A DNA stretch of 64,000 bases, taken from contig OZ038529.1 in assembly GCA_964036665.1 (NCBI GenBank), positions 8,788,501 through 8,852,500 of the forward strand, in the 5' to 3' direction. The notes below the pieces were generated by a model, which made no database searches, was not told the DNA's origin, and saw nothing but the letters and a program-made list of their open reading frames with translations. Source of the stretch: Gordius sp. MW1. Its lineage: Eukaryota > Nematomorpha > Gordioida > Gordea > Gordiidae. Both the position numbers and the translations under genes were made by a program. Position 1 is the stretch's first letter. The number at the start of each line of letters is the position of its first letter. Below are positions 35,301 through 45,485 of the stretch, piece after piece.

Positions 35301-38300
35301 GTTTACTTCTAATTGCTATGCAATTTAACTAGTTTTTGGGTTAGAATCCCGGAGTTTTTTTGACTCTTATGATTGTTCTTGTTACTATCATTGATAATAA
35401 GACTTTTTGGCCGTCCGTTGGCTGCTGACCAATGAAAAAAATGACCATTGGCCAAAATGTGAATCCGAGTTTATTTTTTCGTTTTTTTGGACTATTATGA
35501 TTGTTCCTGTTACTACCATTGCTATTATGACTTTTTGGCCGTCCGCTGGCTCCTGACCGATGGAAAAAATGACCATTGGCCAAAATGTGAATCGAAATTA
35601 TTTTTTTCGTTTTTTTGACTATTATGATTGTTCCTGTTCCTACCATTGCTATTATGACTTTTTGGCCGTCCGCTGGCTGCTGACCAATGGAATAAAATGA
35701 CCATTGGCCAAAATGTGATTCGAAAACTTTTTTTTCGTTTTTTTTTGACTATTATGAATTTATATCCGCTTTTACCGTGTCCTGGCTGCTGACCAATGGA
35801 AAAAAATGACCATTGGCCAAAATGTGATTCGAAAATTTTTTTTTCGTTTTTTTTACTCTTATGAATGTATATCCACTTTTACCGTGTGCTGGCTGCTGAC
35901 CAATGGAAAAAAATGACCATTGGCCAAAGTGAGCATCAAAATTTTTTTTCCGTTTTTTTTGGCTATCATTGACTTATAGAGTATCTGTTGGTACTGACAA
36001 AGTGACCATTGGCCAAATTTTTGATTTTTTTAATTAAAAATTGTTCAAATTCAACAAAAAATTTCTCCCAACAATTCTGCAAATTCTTAACATTGTGTTG
36101 TTTTATAATATAATGTTTGTTAGACCCATAATCACTAAAGGCCATAAAAACTAATGTAATTCGCAACTAGATGCAAACACTAAATCTAACCCTAACCCTT
36201 GCCTTACATTTTGCCTATAATGGAAAATTTGTGTAAATAATTAATTAATCATTAGGCATTTAATACCCCCCTGTAGGCATTCTCGCCCCTTCCCACCTTT
36301 CTCGCCCATAAATTGCATAGCAAATATGATACATTTATACGAAGTACAGATGAGTCGTCCCCCCTTCCCTTCCCCTCTTCCCTTCCCTTCTCCCCCTTCC
36401 CACGAGGGCCGAAGGCCCGAGTTTTTTATATTCGAATCGATTTCGAATCATTAAATTTTTTTCGAATCGAATCCGAATCTTCATTTTAATATTCGACGAA
36501 TCTCGAATCGAATATTTTTTTTTAAAAAAAAATTGAATCCGAATCGAATACCAAAAATATTCGATTCGATTCGAAATCCAGAGGAGTAGTGATAATACTT
36601 ACTTTTTTGAGGTAGGGAGTTTTCGTCATTTTTGTGAAATGAGAAATCGTATTTCCCCAAACGCATCCATAACAAGTTCCGTTTTTCTACATGTATATGA
36701 TATATAGGACTTAATAAACCTATATGTATGTAAAAACGAGAAGTAAAACTTTATAAACACATACACCCAAGCTTATTTACAGATAATAGAATTCTAAACT
36801 ATTAGAGGGGGGGGCAGTAATGATTTAAGGAGGGGCAAAATGATAATTTTTTGAAATTTTAGCCATATTTTAATGAATTTCAAAAAAAATTGTAATTATA
36901 GGGGGGCAGCCGCCCCTCCCTGCTCCCTGGCTACGCCCATGGCCTAACATCTTTTAATGCCTCTGCATGGCTCTGCCTTTTGCAAGCCTCTCCCTAGTTA
37001 TAACATAAATATTCACCTCTAAATGTATGATTTGGGTCAAGTTGAGTTATCACGCAGAGTTCTGGTCTTAAAATGTTATGTGTTTAAAATTAAGTCAAAG
37101 TCTTTCTATTCTAACTTCTTAATTTGTCGTTTTCCCTTTCCATTCTGTTCAACAAAATTTGTTCTGAAATAGCTTTTTTCCACAGGGCTCTGTAGTCTTC
37201 CCTTGTCAATTTACGCTCAATTTTGGGATGGTTTTTTACGTTGGCCGCCTTAGATCTTTTTCCCGTCAATGCCAAACACTCTTGAGGAGTTGAAGGACGT
37301 GTGATAATATTGTCTAAAACGGGAATATGTTTAAATTCATTTTGTTGAGGATTATTAGTGTCAAAAAATTAATTGAAGATACCTGAATTAACCGCTTCCT
37401 TTTATTCCTTTAAAATTGTTATAAGCAAAATATTATAGACTATTGTTAGATAAATCTGTTATTATAAACTTTGTGACAAATGGATTTGATAATTGCTGGG
37501 TCTCGTTATAAGCACTCTATCACCATTATAATATTTAGGCCACAAGTGCCAGGTTCCACCTGACTCGAGTGCGACCACTCCTACAGATGGAAAGCTTTTT
37601 AGAATCTTCTTTATGTAAAACAATTAAAAACTGTTTCGAAATTTTTCTACGCCTTTGTAATATTCATTAATAGATGATTAAAACACTTATTTAAATAAAG
37701 ATAAATTTTGTTACCTTTATGTACGAGGCGGTAAGGCAAAATAATTTTATTGTAAATTGTGTGGCGCCAAGATTTGTTCCTATTCCGATGATGAACAGGC
37801 CACATTGTCTTTTCTAATCCAATGAGTGGGATGGAAGAAGCGGCGCATGTTACTTCGCTACAAAAGTCATTATCCAAACTAGAGGACGGCCTTTCGCTTA
37901 AATATAAACACATAAAACTTTATAAAATTATAAATACATATGTTAAATGGGAATTGCTCTAAAATAGAGTTCGAATTATGGGGGGGGGGGCAATAATTAG
38001 GAGGGGGGTCAAAATTAGAGATGTCATATTTTCCCAAATGCAAGCCTTTGGGAAATTTCCAATAAAAAATTTATGGGAAAATAAGGTAAATTTTGAAATA
38101 GAACTATGTAGGGTGAATCAACAACTCAAAAAAACGACACAAACACTTAAAACAACACATTTAACATCGATTTCAAAAAGATTTATTAAAAAAAATTATA
38201 ACAAAGATTAGATTATGTAATAAGTGAATCTAAAAAGTTTATGTTATTAATGTATATAAAGTTTTTCTCTGCCAATTTGTTGTATTTAGTTGCTAATTTC

Positions 38301-41300
38301 TTCACATATATATTCTCCTGTATGATGGTTGGAACCTGTATTCACACATCCCAAAAATATTGGAGTTGGAGTCATTTCTAGAAAGTTGATTCTCTTTTCC
38401 CCGCGTAAATTAGTCCAGCCGTCACTCACTAAGGTCATATTTGAAGATTGAGCCAACTTCATAGTGACAAGTTCACTAACTTTTTCATAATGACGATTTA
38501 ATAAAGTCGTAATGATTATTAATCTTGATGGGATTTTGAAAGATGGCCTTAATAGTTTAAAAAAATTTCTCCAATAAATATTGTCCAACGTTTTAAAAGG
38601 GCATTTGGACATATATAATGTTAAAGATAATGATTCATCCAATTTTTTTTGATCATCTGCAGCCATCTTATCAAAAAATTTGGTAATGCTGTTAGTAGAT
38701 AAAGGTATTGTTTTGTCATCTTTCAAGCTAGTATTTTCTGTGCTTACAGTTACAACACTTGAAATATATGCTGTGGTTTCTGAAGAGACATACTGTTCTG
38801 AATTGTTGTATTTAGTGCATTTTGATATATGTACAATCATTTTGGTTGAATTAGGGAAATTATATTTTATATTACAATATTTACAAATCACAATGCATCT
38901 TTTTTATTTTAGGCAGTAATTTTTAAAAAGTGTGTCCATATGTTAGAGTGCTTTTTTGGCATAGTTCTTAAAAATATTAGTAAATATTTTGTAAATTAAC
39001 CTTTTTGAAATGTTTGTTTTTTTAACTAAATACTTTTATAAAGATAATAATAAAGTTTTTGTAAAATTACCTTTTTGAGATGTTTGTTTTTTCAAAGACT
39101 ATACTTTTAGTAGGCTATTTGATATTTTATAGATGTTTGTTTATAAATCATAAACCTTAGTAAGATAATAGTAGATATTTTGTAAATTTACCTTGTTTTT
39201 TTGTTTTTGTTTTTTTAACAATAAAGATGTTTTTTTTTAACTATAAACATTAGTAAGATATTAGTAGATATTTTGTAAACACACTTTTGAAGAAGTTCGT
39301 ATTTTAGCTATATTGTAAGTTGTTTTATTTTCAATATATACCTATATTAATTATTAACGAAACATGATATGTAAATGTAATTACTTAATTGAATATATTA
39401 TTGTAAAGGATCCAGATGATTTAAGCGCCAATATTAATTTAAAAAAAAGCCTCGAGGCATATTAGAATCACTTTGGAAAAACATAATAAATGATATATCA
39501 CATATAATTAGCTATCAGGAAAATTATTTCCCGTGGGAATTTCCCAATTTTCCTGGGAAATTTCCCTATACCGTCATCTCTAGTCAAAATATACTTTTTT
39601 TAGTTTTTAGCCATAATTTTATATATTTCAACAAATTTATCGATTTAGATGGGGCAGCCGCCCCTTCCTGCCCTTCTTGACACCCATGACTAGAATGATC
39701 CTGACCCTTTTTCTAAATTAAATTGATATAACTAAAATACTTGTATAATTTTTATAAATAAATATAAATAGACTCTGGGCGCAGCCATAATTTAGATCAA
39801 AAAATGGGAAATAATAATTAAATTGCCATGGCGGGGTAGGCATATAATTTATCACTCAATTCATTGATTAATTAATTATAGGCGTATACAAAATTTAAGT
39901 TAGGGAAAACTTTTTTGTCCTCCCAAGCCACGCCTTCATAACTTGATAATTTCAAAGATGTAACTAGGATATTAGAAATTTTTACTAATTTCTTTTTTTA
40001 CTAATAAATAAGAGTTTTTAAATTTTGGATGAAATTAGCATTGCCCTTTCTTTCACCCCTAGCTAAAGCCGTTGTTAATAGATTTACGATTTGATAAAAA
40101 CATCATTATGCTATCTGTAAGGCACACTAACTCATTCTTCGAATCGAGTCCCTTTAAATATAAATCTTCCACGACAGACTTAGCGGGGTCGAGACTAAGC
40201 AGCATTCTAGGGGACATGGTCCCGGCATGTTTTGTGGTGCTTGATTTGTTTCTGACATCACATATAACGACTCCATTAGAATCGATACGACAAACTTTCT
40301 CAGTGTCGACCTCGACAGTTCTAGCATTAAGGGTGGGAGTCGCGAGTTCAAGTTCGGGTTTATTATGGTTTCCCAAGTGTGGATTCGAAGATGTTTTGTC
40401 ACAAATGGTTTCGAAATGATTAACGTTGTTGGGAGTGTTCGTGCCTACCTTAGTCTGATAAAAACAATAGTAAAAGGTGTAAGACATGGGCGTAGCCAGA
40501 TTTGGAATTAAAGGGGGGGGGCAAAAATAATTTAGGAGAGGCAAAATGGTAATTTTATGAAATTTTAGCCATAATAATATGAAATTGCAAAGGATTTCTG
40601 GATTTATAGGGGGGGGGGGCAGTTGCCCCTCTCTGCCACCCCTGGCTACGCCCATGGTGTAAGATCTACGACTAATATGGCATCCATATTATCCATTGTA
40701 AAGGTTTAAAATTAATATAACCTGCAGCTAGATTACTATTACAAAGACCGTATTTTACGATCAAATTTAATATGCAAAAGAAGAAGTTTTTCATCATCCA
40801 AAGCCTAGATTTTCGTGTTTTTGGGGGGTATTAATAAACATAATAGAAGATGGATTCTAATTTATTCTTATTTTATTATTAAAGAGCGAATTAAGGATTT
40901 TGCTAGTAATTTTCTTACGCTAAAATCTTCATCGAATAAGTCATTGTGGTAACCGATTCGTTTAAACAAATCAAGTGTAAAACTTTTCGCATTTATCTAA
41001 TAAATCGGGTAATATAAATAAAATTATCATCAAATAATTAATTTCAAATATATATTGCCATAAACTTTAGATTTAAGGGAATATTATTAAAAAAATCTAC
41101 CTTGTGATTTTTATCTTCAATGTCAAATTTATGGACGTGACAAGATTGGGATTTTAGACAAAAATGCCTTATCAAAGCGACTGTCACCTCATTTTCCATT
41201 TCGCTTAGATGTGGAGAATTTTGATGATAATTCAAAATAACCTATGTATAAATGGAAGTTTTTTTATTTACTACTGTACAAATTCAAAAATAATAAACAT

Positions 41301-44300
41301 TACTTTATTACTATTATCCATAAACAGTTTTTTATAAATAATAATTAAAACACTTATAATCCAAATTCCAAAAAATGTTACAGACAATACCTTTTGCCTT
41401 TTAAACAACTCCCTTTTTTCACGTTCAAACATGTAGTTGCCGACCCATTTGAGCAAATGTTTTTTAATCGGGTCCGATGATAAACCTAAAGCAATTAAAT
41501 AACCGATTTAATAATATCAAAATATCAATTGATTTTTTTAATTAGTATTTCGCGGGCAAAGATTAATACTTTTGTTTAAGAAAACTAATAAGCTTTTTTC
41601 AAATCTAAAATATATGCATTATCGTTTTTTAAAAGATTTTTGATTGCTACATAGTCGACAAATGTTTATCTGCATTGCAATAAATTTGAATTTGCAAACC
41701 CATTAAATTTTCATAAGCTAACCTTCCACATCTTGGCACAGAGAATTAAAGAGGGAAAGGGGACAGTTTGGACATGTATCTTTGTTTCTGGGCTTCACCT
41801 TATCATTAAAGGAAGCATTAAAGGCAGTTTGAAGTAACGTTAATATCTCGTCAACCTGCAATTTTATATCGTAATCGAGGAATAAGTTACATAATTTATA
41901 GTTTAATTGCAAAGCCTTGGACCTGAATTTTTTTCGCGATTAACCGAAATTTCGCGATTAAACGATGGAAATAAAAGTATATGTACATTATATTAAATAT
42001 TCATTTCTTACGCTTTGCAATAAAACGATATTAATTGCTATGCAATTTATGGGCTCGTTTTTTGTTGTCCGTCCGTTGTCCGTTGTCCACCAAGTTATGG
42101 CTCCAGCTTTATGACCTGGAGGTCTTGAGTTCAGCCAGGGAGAGGACGAATTTTTTTTATTTTTTTAAAATTAAATTAATATTTTGTTCTTGTTAATAAC
42201 ATTGATAATATGACTTTTTGACCGTCCGCTGGCTACTGACCAATGAAAAAAATGACCATTGGCCAAATAAATCGAAATTTTATTTTTTTGTCTTTGAATT
42301 GGGTATATTAGGTTAACATTGATAAATACCCTATGCCCTTTCCTACAAGGGCCTACGCCTCTACTAATATCTATGCCCCTACAAAAGCCTATGCCTTTAC
42401 TAATGTGGGTTCGAATAGTTTTTTTAATTTCTTGTAATTAAGAAACAATATCATAATTATAATTATTTGTTTCTGAATAAAACTTTTAATTCTGAACTTA
42501 ATAATGTCCGAAGAACTGAGATATATTTTATATAATTATCTGGTTGATTTAAGGACTCGAAAATGTTTGTGAATATCCGATATTGTACTATTAAGCGATT
42601 TGTCAATAAACGATGTTTTTGTTAATATTATCGTTTAAAAAAAAACAAAATGGCGGTTAACTTCACGATTAAAAGATTTTCGCGATAATCCGATTTGCGA
42701 TTAAGAAGTTTCGACTCTATATCATCGCTCAAAATTTTATCATCGCTTAAAATTATAAAGTGTATTATGAACATAAATATTAGCTAAACGGATCCATTAT
42801 TTATAATTGCTTTCTTATCAATTTTTTGAGTTTGTGCTGCCATGGGCGTAGCCATGGGGAGGTAGAGAGGGGCGGCGGCCCCCTCTAAATCCATGAATTC
42901 TTTAAAAGTTAATATTAATATAGCGAAAATTTTAATAAAATTTTATTTTGCCCCTCCCTAAATCATTATTGCCCTTTCTAATTCAAATCCTGGCTACGCC
43001 CATGTGTGTTAAAATAAGCGCTAAATAACATAATGGATAACTTGCCATTTTTTCGGATTGACTTTTGAAGAGGTAAAGAGTAAAAAACTCGATGTTTGTA
43101 TTTTCTCTGCACACCAAACCGAAATATTCTGGATGCCTAACACCCTGTAATGTAATGAAAATCAGATTATTTAATTAATTAAAAAAATAAATTTTATATA
43201 AAAAGACGTATAAAAAAAATTTAATTTGGAATATTAAATAATGGCTATTAACATATAAATTCATAGAGTTATATTAATGATATACATAATTAATTTATAA
43301 AAATTTTCAATTTTATATATATTTTATTTTTGTAGCTATTGAGGATTTTTATTACATAAAAAGTATTCCCTATAAATGGCATGCTAAAATTCATATTTTT
43401 ATACTTGAGAAACGTATGCTACGTCAACAAACTTTTTCACTTCCACCAAATAGCGTCTGTCCGGGTTGACAAAAAGAATTTCCTTTTTACCGATTCGCAT
43501 CAAAAGCATGATCGGGTTGAAGTAGAGACTCCCTAAACTGCTCGTACTACAACGAACATCGCAATTTGGCTGGGAAATTCCCATGGAAGACAAGTAATTC
43601 GAAGAGGTAGAATCATTTTTTTGTTTTTTTTTCGGATCATATTTTGGGTTTTTCTCGCGTTCGTTTTGCAACTGAAGGGTAAAAACGTAAGAATCTGAAT
43701 GACTGCCCATTTTCCCACTTCCCTTTGTATCGGGCATTGAGTCAATCATCTATTAAATGTCGAGATTTAGATTTCAAAATCAAATTATTAAAATTTTCAA
43801 AGAGTCAATTTTAAAGTATTAGTTAATGAAATTTGAGCCGTTTGATATAAAAAATGTAAAAATAAGAGAATTTTAAATATGATAAAGGAGGAAAAATTGT
43901 AAAATAATATAAAATTTTAACGGAGAAGAGCTATAATTTAGTTTTACCTTCTCCGATGTTGGGTGAATTTTAGTTTTGGTATTCCGCCTCTCCATTTTTT
44001 CAGCCAATTCGTCGATGAAATTGCCCGGCGCCTTTTTATGCTCCATTTTCTTTTGTCCTATATGCATGATTTCGTATGATTGTGACCAGAGTGTATCTAA
44101 TTTTATTAATTGAATGGAAAAAGATTACATAGACTTTGAAATGTTTTTAGAAGAAAAAACTTAAGATACAGTTTAAAATTCTAGATTCATAAACATTTTT
44201 TACGCCATTTACGACTCATCACCTGCAAAAATATAAATAAATGTATTTAACGTACTAAGTGGCATATAAAACACGAGGTAAGGTTGCTAAAAAACTTCAA

Positions 44301-45485
44301 ATTGTGGTATTTTTTAATCATTTTTATAAATTTAAATCACAATTTAACAAAGTTGCTAGAACAAACAGACGAGATTTAAAAGAGGGCATTGCTATGGTTA
44401 TGGAAAAACTCCAGACCCTCTATATTTAAAATTCAATATTATATTAAAAATTATCGAAAGAATGTCCTTCACTAAATCCTTGCCACAATTTGCCTCCCTC
44501 TCCCCTCATGCTAAAGTACGCTCATAAAAAGTTTGTGTCCTCCATGTTAAAATATCAGCTGACATAGATTTGTAGATTATGTGAAATTCTGTTACCTGAT
44601 ACTCGAGGGCTACTTAGACCCTGCTTTTTGTCAGAATCCGATTTTAAAGCCAAACACGCATCTTTCGCCGCATACCTCAGCGTTTTAAAGATATCCAAAA
44701 TCTAAATTATTTAAGATACATTTTAAAAACATATCTGATTAATAACTCATTACAAATACGCATGGGCGTAGCCAGGATCAGATTTAGAGGGGGCATTAAT
44801 AATTTAGGGAGGGGTAAGATCCTATTTTTTGTAATTTTAGCCATAATTATATTACTTTTTAATTTTTGGTTTTAGAGGGGGGCAACCGCCCCTCCCTGCC
44901 ATCCCCTGGCTACGCCCTTGCAAAAAAGTCTAGATTTAATCTTAACAAAATACGGTTAAATGTTAAAAGTATTTAAAGTGTGCAACCAATACTCACTATC
45001 GATGAGTCCGTCGTTTGAAACAAATGGCAGCCACATACTTCATTTTTGTTCTTTGAGACGTAGGCAAAGTAAGGAATCAAGGTAGGGAAGGGATTCATGC
45101 AAAATTTGATTATCGCTTGCAAATCATGTTGAAATAAAAGGTCCGAACGATCGTTCCAGTTTCTAACGCTGACTGTCCCTTTAGCGATGTTTAAAATGGC
45201 CTCAATGTGCTCCACGTCATTGTTCCGGATTTCTGCCATAATCCAAGGAACTACTGCTGATAGGAACCATTTGCTTTCGAGACCAATCGAGCCTTTGTAC
45301 GTAACTTTAAACGATCCCCAACCACCTATAAGGTCAGCTTTACCATTAACGGGTAGTGTTACTACAGGTTCGGAGGTAGATTTGAGTGTGTGTTCGGGCA
45401 AAGGCTGATATAACTTTTCGCTGTAGGATTTATTAGGGATGTGATGATGCTTGGAAGGTACTATAACATCAGGCGTATTTAGCAT
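25077..45485 (-). CDS. TBC1D1/TBC1D4 (AS160)-like Rab GTPase-activating protein
   Basis: Twenty-two exons on the minus strand: 45485-44997, 44701-44596, 44096-43948, 43749-43405, 43144-43046, 41855-41723, 41485-41391, 41241-41101, 40996-40919, 40454-40132, 37896-37715, 37313-37116, 36686-36603, 33440-33177, 31497-31345, 31129-30764, 30294-30191, 30118-30026, 28180-28021, 25916-25744, 25419-25299, 25219-25077. All phases agree; 1332 aa (human TBC1D4 1298). PTB1 lies in exons 1-3 and PTB2 in exons 4-6 ([15 protein letters not shown]). [12 protein letters not shown] matches the segment before the TBC domain. The TBC domain (about 896-1245) keeps the arginine finger in ILIDISR (R1054), the glutamine finger YCQ (1089-1091) and [13 protein letters not shown] short coiled-coil ends the protein. 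The family speeds GTP hydrolysis on Rab8/10/14-type GTPases and controls vesicle traffic under insulin/Akt and AMPK in vertebrates. The end of exon 10 is the least certain boundary; exon 5 uses a GC donor. Confidence 0.93.
26336..26957. mobile_element. TAGTGTTG-family hAT element in a TBC1D intron, with a nested element
   Basis: Ends TAGTGTTTTAAAAACTG and GTTTTTGCAACACTA with a perfect 8-bp duplication TGGCCACC (26328-26335 and 26958-26965). A second element (26490-26908) is nested inside. A decayed MITE of the CATGGGCGTAGCC type appears to lie just left (about 26180-26327). Confidence 0.8.
26490..26908. mobile_element. Nested hAT MITE, TAGAGATGCACCGATACC family
   Basis: Ends TAGAGATGCACCGATACC and GGTATCGGTGCATCTCTA are perfect inverted repeats. 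Subterminal CCGATAC repeats are numerous. Flanks ATTTAACC and ATTTAAGC match at 7 of 8. The first eight bases are shared with the transposase-bearing element at 38016-39582. Confidence 0.82.
29524..29702. mobile_element. TAGTGTTG-family miniature element in a TBC1D intron
   Basis: Bounded by a perfect 8-bp duplication GGATGGAG (29516-29523 and 29703-29710); ends TAGTGTTG and TTTTACACTA with GTCGACTAAA-type arms. Confidence 0.78.
29827..29870. repeat. Telomere-like TTAGGGTTAGGG tract
   Basis: GTTTTAGGTTGGCGTTTTAGG leads into GGTTAGGGTTAGGGTTA. The phrase GCGTTTTAGGTTAGGGTTAG also occurs within the fold-back element at 4330-4601, so it is part of a dispersed repeat rather than a chromosome end. 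Confidence 0.5.
31541..33134. mobile_element. Microsatellite-bearing repeat in TBC1D intron 14
   Basis: Begins near TAGCTGTGCCAGGCCAAGCG and runs to the (ATAC)n tract. It contains two copies of a ~100-bp segment with TTTTACCCCTGG and GCGCGAATC (about 32125-32225 and 32235-32335). A reverse-complement relative occurs at about 62160-62300. The start resembles a decayed copy of AGCTGACCCGGCAAACGTTG, present in inverse at 59290-59335. Such termini with adjacent microsatellites recall mini-me or Helentron-associated elements; that class call is inference. Confidence 0.5.
32339..33133. repeat. (ATAC)n microsatellite, about 795 bp
   Basis: About 198 tandem 4-bp units with a single visible interruption near 32628. 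It starts 44 bp from the splice donor of TBC1D exon 14 (33177). In all minus frames it reads as Met-Tyr-Val-Cys repeats; these are not genes. Confidence 0.97.
33960..34330 (+). pseudogene. hAT transposase C-terminal remnant
   Basis: Frames read [17 protein letters not shown] and then [20 protein letters not shown] followed by FIPGS. The W-W-x-x-N-x-x-x-F-P-x-x-x-x-L pattern is the hAT dimerisation domain. Frameshifts separate the parts. Confidence 0.6.
34540..36425 (-). mobile_element. Composite repeat: GC-rich hairpin end, hairpin tandem array, (GTCY)n and TATGCAATTTA repeats
   Basis: Read on the minus strand it starts with the hairpin CGGGCCTTCGGCCC (about 36410), a G/A-rich tract and GCAATTTATGGGCGAG. 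It continues through the hairpin tandem array (about 36015-35050) and several GCAATTTAACTAGTT repeats (34800-35045) to CGGACGGACGGAC [(GTCY)n on the plus strand, 34582-34613]. The same set of modules recurs in 59128-64000. It is inserted in the hAT element at 33541-36585. Confidence 0.6.
35050..36015 (-). repeat. Tandem array of hairpin-bearing units
   Basis: Each unit (about 105-128 bp) has TTGGCCAATGGTCATT, a T run, CATTGGTCAGCAGCCAGC, GGACGGCCAAAAAGTC and an AACAATCATAATAGTC segment. CCAATGG and CCATTGG can pair into a short stem with a T-rich loop. At least eight units are visible. T-arm-like GGTTAGAATCCCGGAG occurs beside units at about 35047 and 35340. Confidence 0.85.
36802..36941. mobile_element. 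MITE, CATGGGCGTAGCC family, eroded left end
   Basis: Right end CTGGCTACGCCCATG intact; left end eroded to a G run. In the intron between TBC1D exons 12 and 13. Confidence 0.65.
38016..39582 (-). mobile_element. hAT transposon, internally deleted, TAGAGATG ends
   Basis: Inverted ends TAGAGATGTCATATTTTCCC and (complement of the right end) TAGAGATGACGGTATAGGG. A perfect 8-bp duplication GTCAAAAT lies at 38008-38015 and 39583-39590. Subterminal GGGAAATTTCC repeats are frequent at both ends. It contains the N-terminal part of a transposase gene. Confidence 0.88.
38286..38891 (-). pseudogene. BED-finger hAT transposase, truncated
   Basis: A 201-codon frame. The N-terminus has [20 protein letters not shown] ending in SKC, a BED-type zinc finger (C-x2-C...H-x3-C). 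The middle has [10 protein letters not shown], typical of hAT transposases before the catalytic core. [17 protein letters not shown] holds the first catalytic Asp. The frame stops soon after, so the rest of the RNase H-like core and the dimerisation domain are missing. It sits between the ends of the element at 38016-39582. A functional element would need about 500-600 aa, so this copy cannot move itself. Confidence 0.82.
40485..40656. mobile_element. MITE, CATGGGCGTAGCC family, between TBC1D exons 9 and 10
   Basis: Intact ends with a perfect 8-bp duplication GTGTAAGA (40477-40484 and 40657-40664). It lies about 23 bp from the exon 10 splice acceptor, in the region that should hold the branch point and pyrimidine tract. 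Confidence 0.87.
41936..42715. repeat. Composite repeat in a TBC1D intron with (GTCY)n and tRNA-like segment
   Basis: Contains GCTATGCAATTTATGGGCTC, GTCCGTCCGTTGTCC and a tRNA-like piece around ACCTGGAGGTCTTGAGTTCA (about 42110-42135), then hairpin-family scraps (42205-42265). Outer parts have inverted TTCGCGATTAACCG-like and GCGATAATCCG motifs. Precise ends are uncertain. Confidence 0.45.
42841..43004. mobile_element. MITE, CATGGGCGTAGCC family, near TBC1D exon 5
   Basis: Both ends intact (CATGGGCGTAGCC, GGCTACGCCCATG); flanks no longer match. It lies about 40 bp downstream of the GC splice donor of exon 5. Confidence 0.75.
44761..44920. mobile_element. MITE, CATGGGCGTAGCC family, in TBC1D intron 1
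   Basis: Ends CATGGGCGTAGCCAGG and CTGGCTACGCCCTTG. Flanks CAAATACG and CAAAAAAG share 6 of 8 bases. Confidence 0.72.

Larger units (their letters stand above)
33541..36585. mobile_element. Larger hAT element with TTCGAATCGAAT-rich ends, in a TBC1D intron
   Basis: The left end has CGCCTCTGGGAAATATTCGA and many TTCGATTCGA repeats; the right end is CGATTCGAAATCCAGAGGAG. Flanks TAGTGATT and TAGTGATA match at 7 of 8. A transposase remnant lies at 33960-34330. A second repeat (about 34540-36425) has inserted inside. The right end lies only about 17 bp from the splice donor of exon 13. Confidence 0.65.
37979..39688. mobile_element. MITE, CATGGGCGTAGCC family, split by a hAT element
   Basis: The left part (37979-38015) has the usual G run and CAATAATTAGGAGGGG block; the right part (39583-39688) has GGGGCAGCCGCCCC and a weak ACACCCATG end. 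Together they make a normal-length MITE. The hAT insertion at 38016-39582 duplicated GTCAAAAT. Confidence 0.7.

Noticed and set aside
34582-36010. CRISPR-like array of regularly spaced repeats
   Set aside because: The units are contiguous ~105-128 bp repeats without unique spacers, in an animal nuclear genome; this is a tandem transposon module.
40059-40454. Extending TBC1D exon 10 to the end of its open frame
   Set aside because: The frame runs into a stop with no donor in phase; ending at 40132 is the choice that joins in phase with the conserved [11 protein letters not shown] exon.
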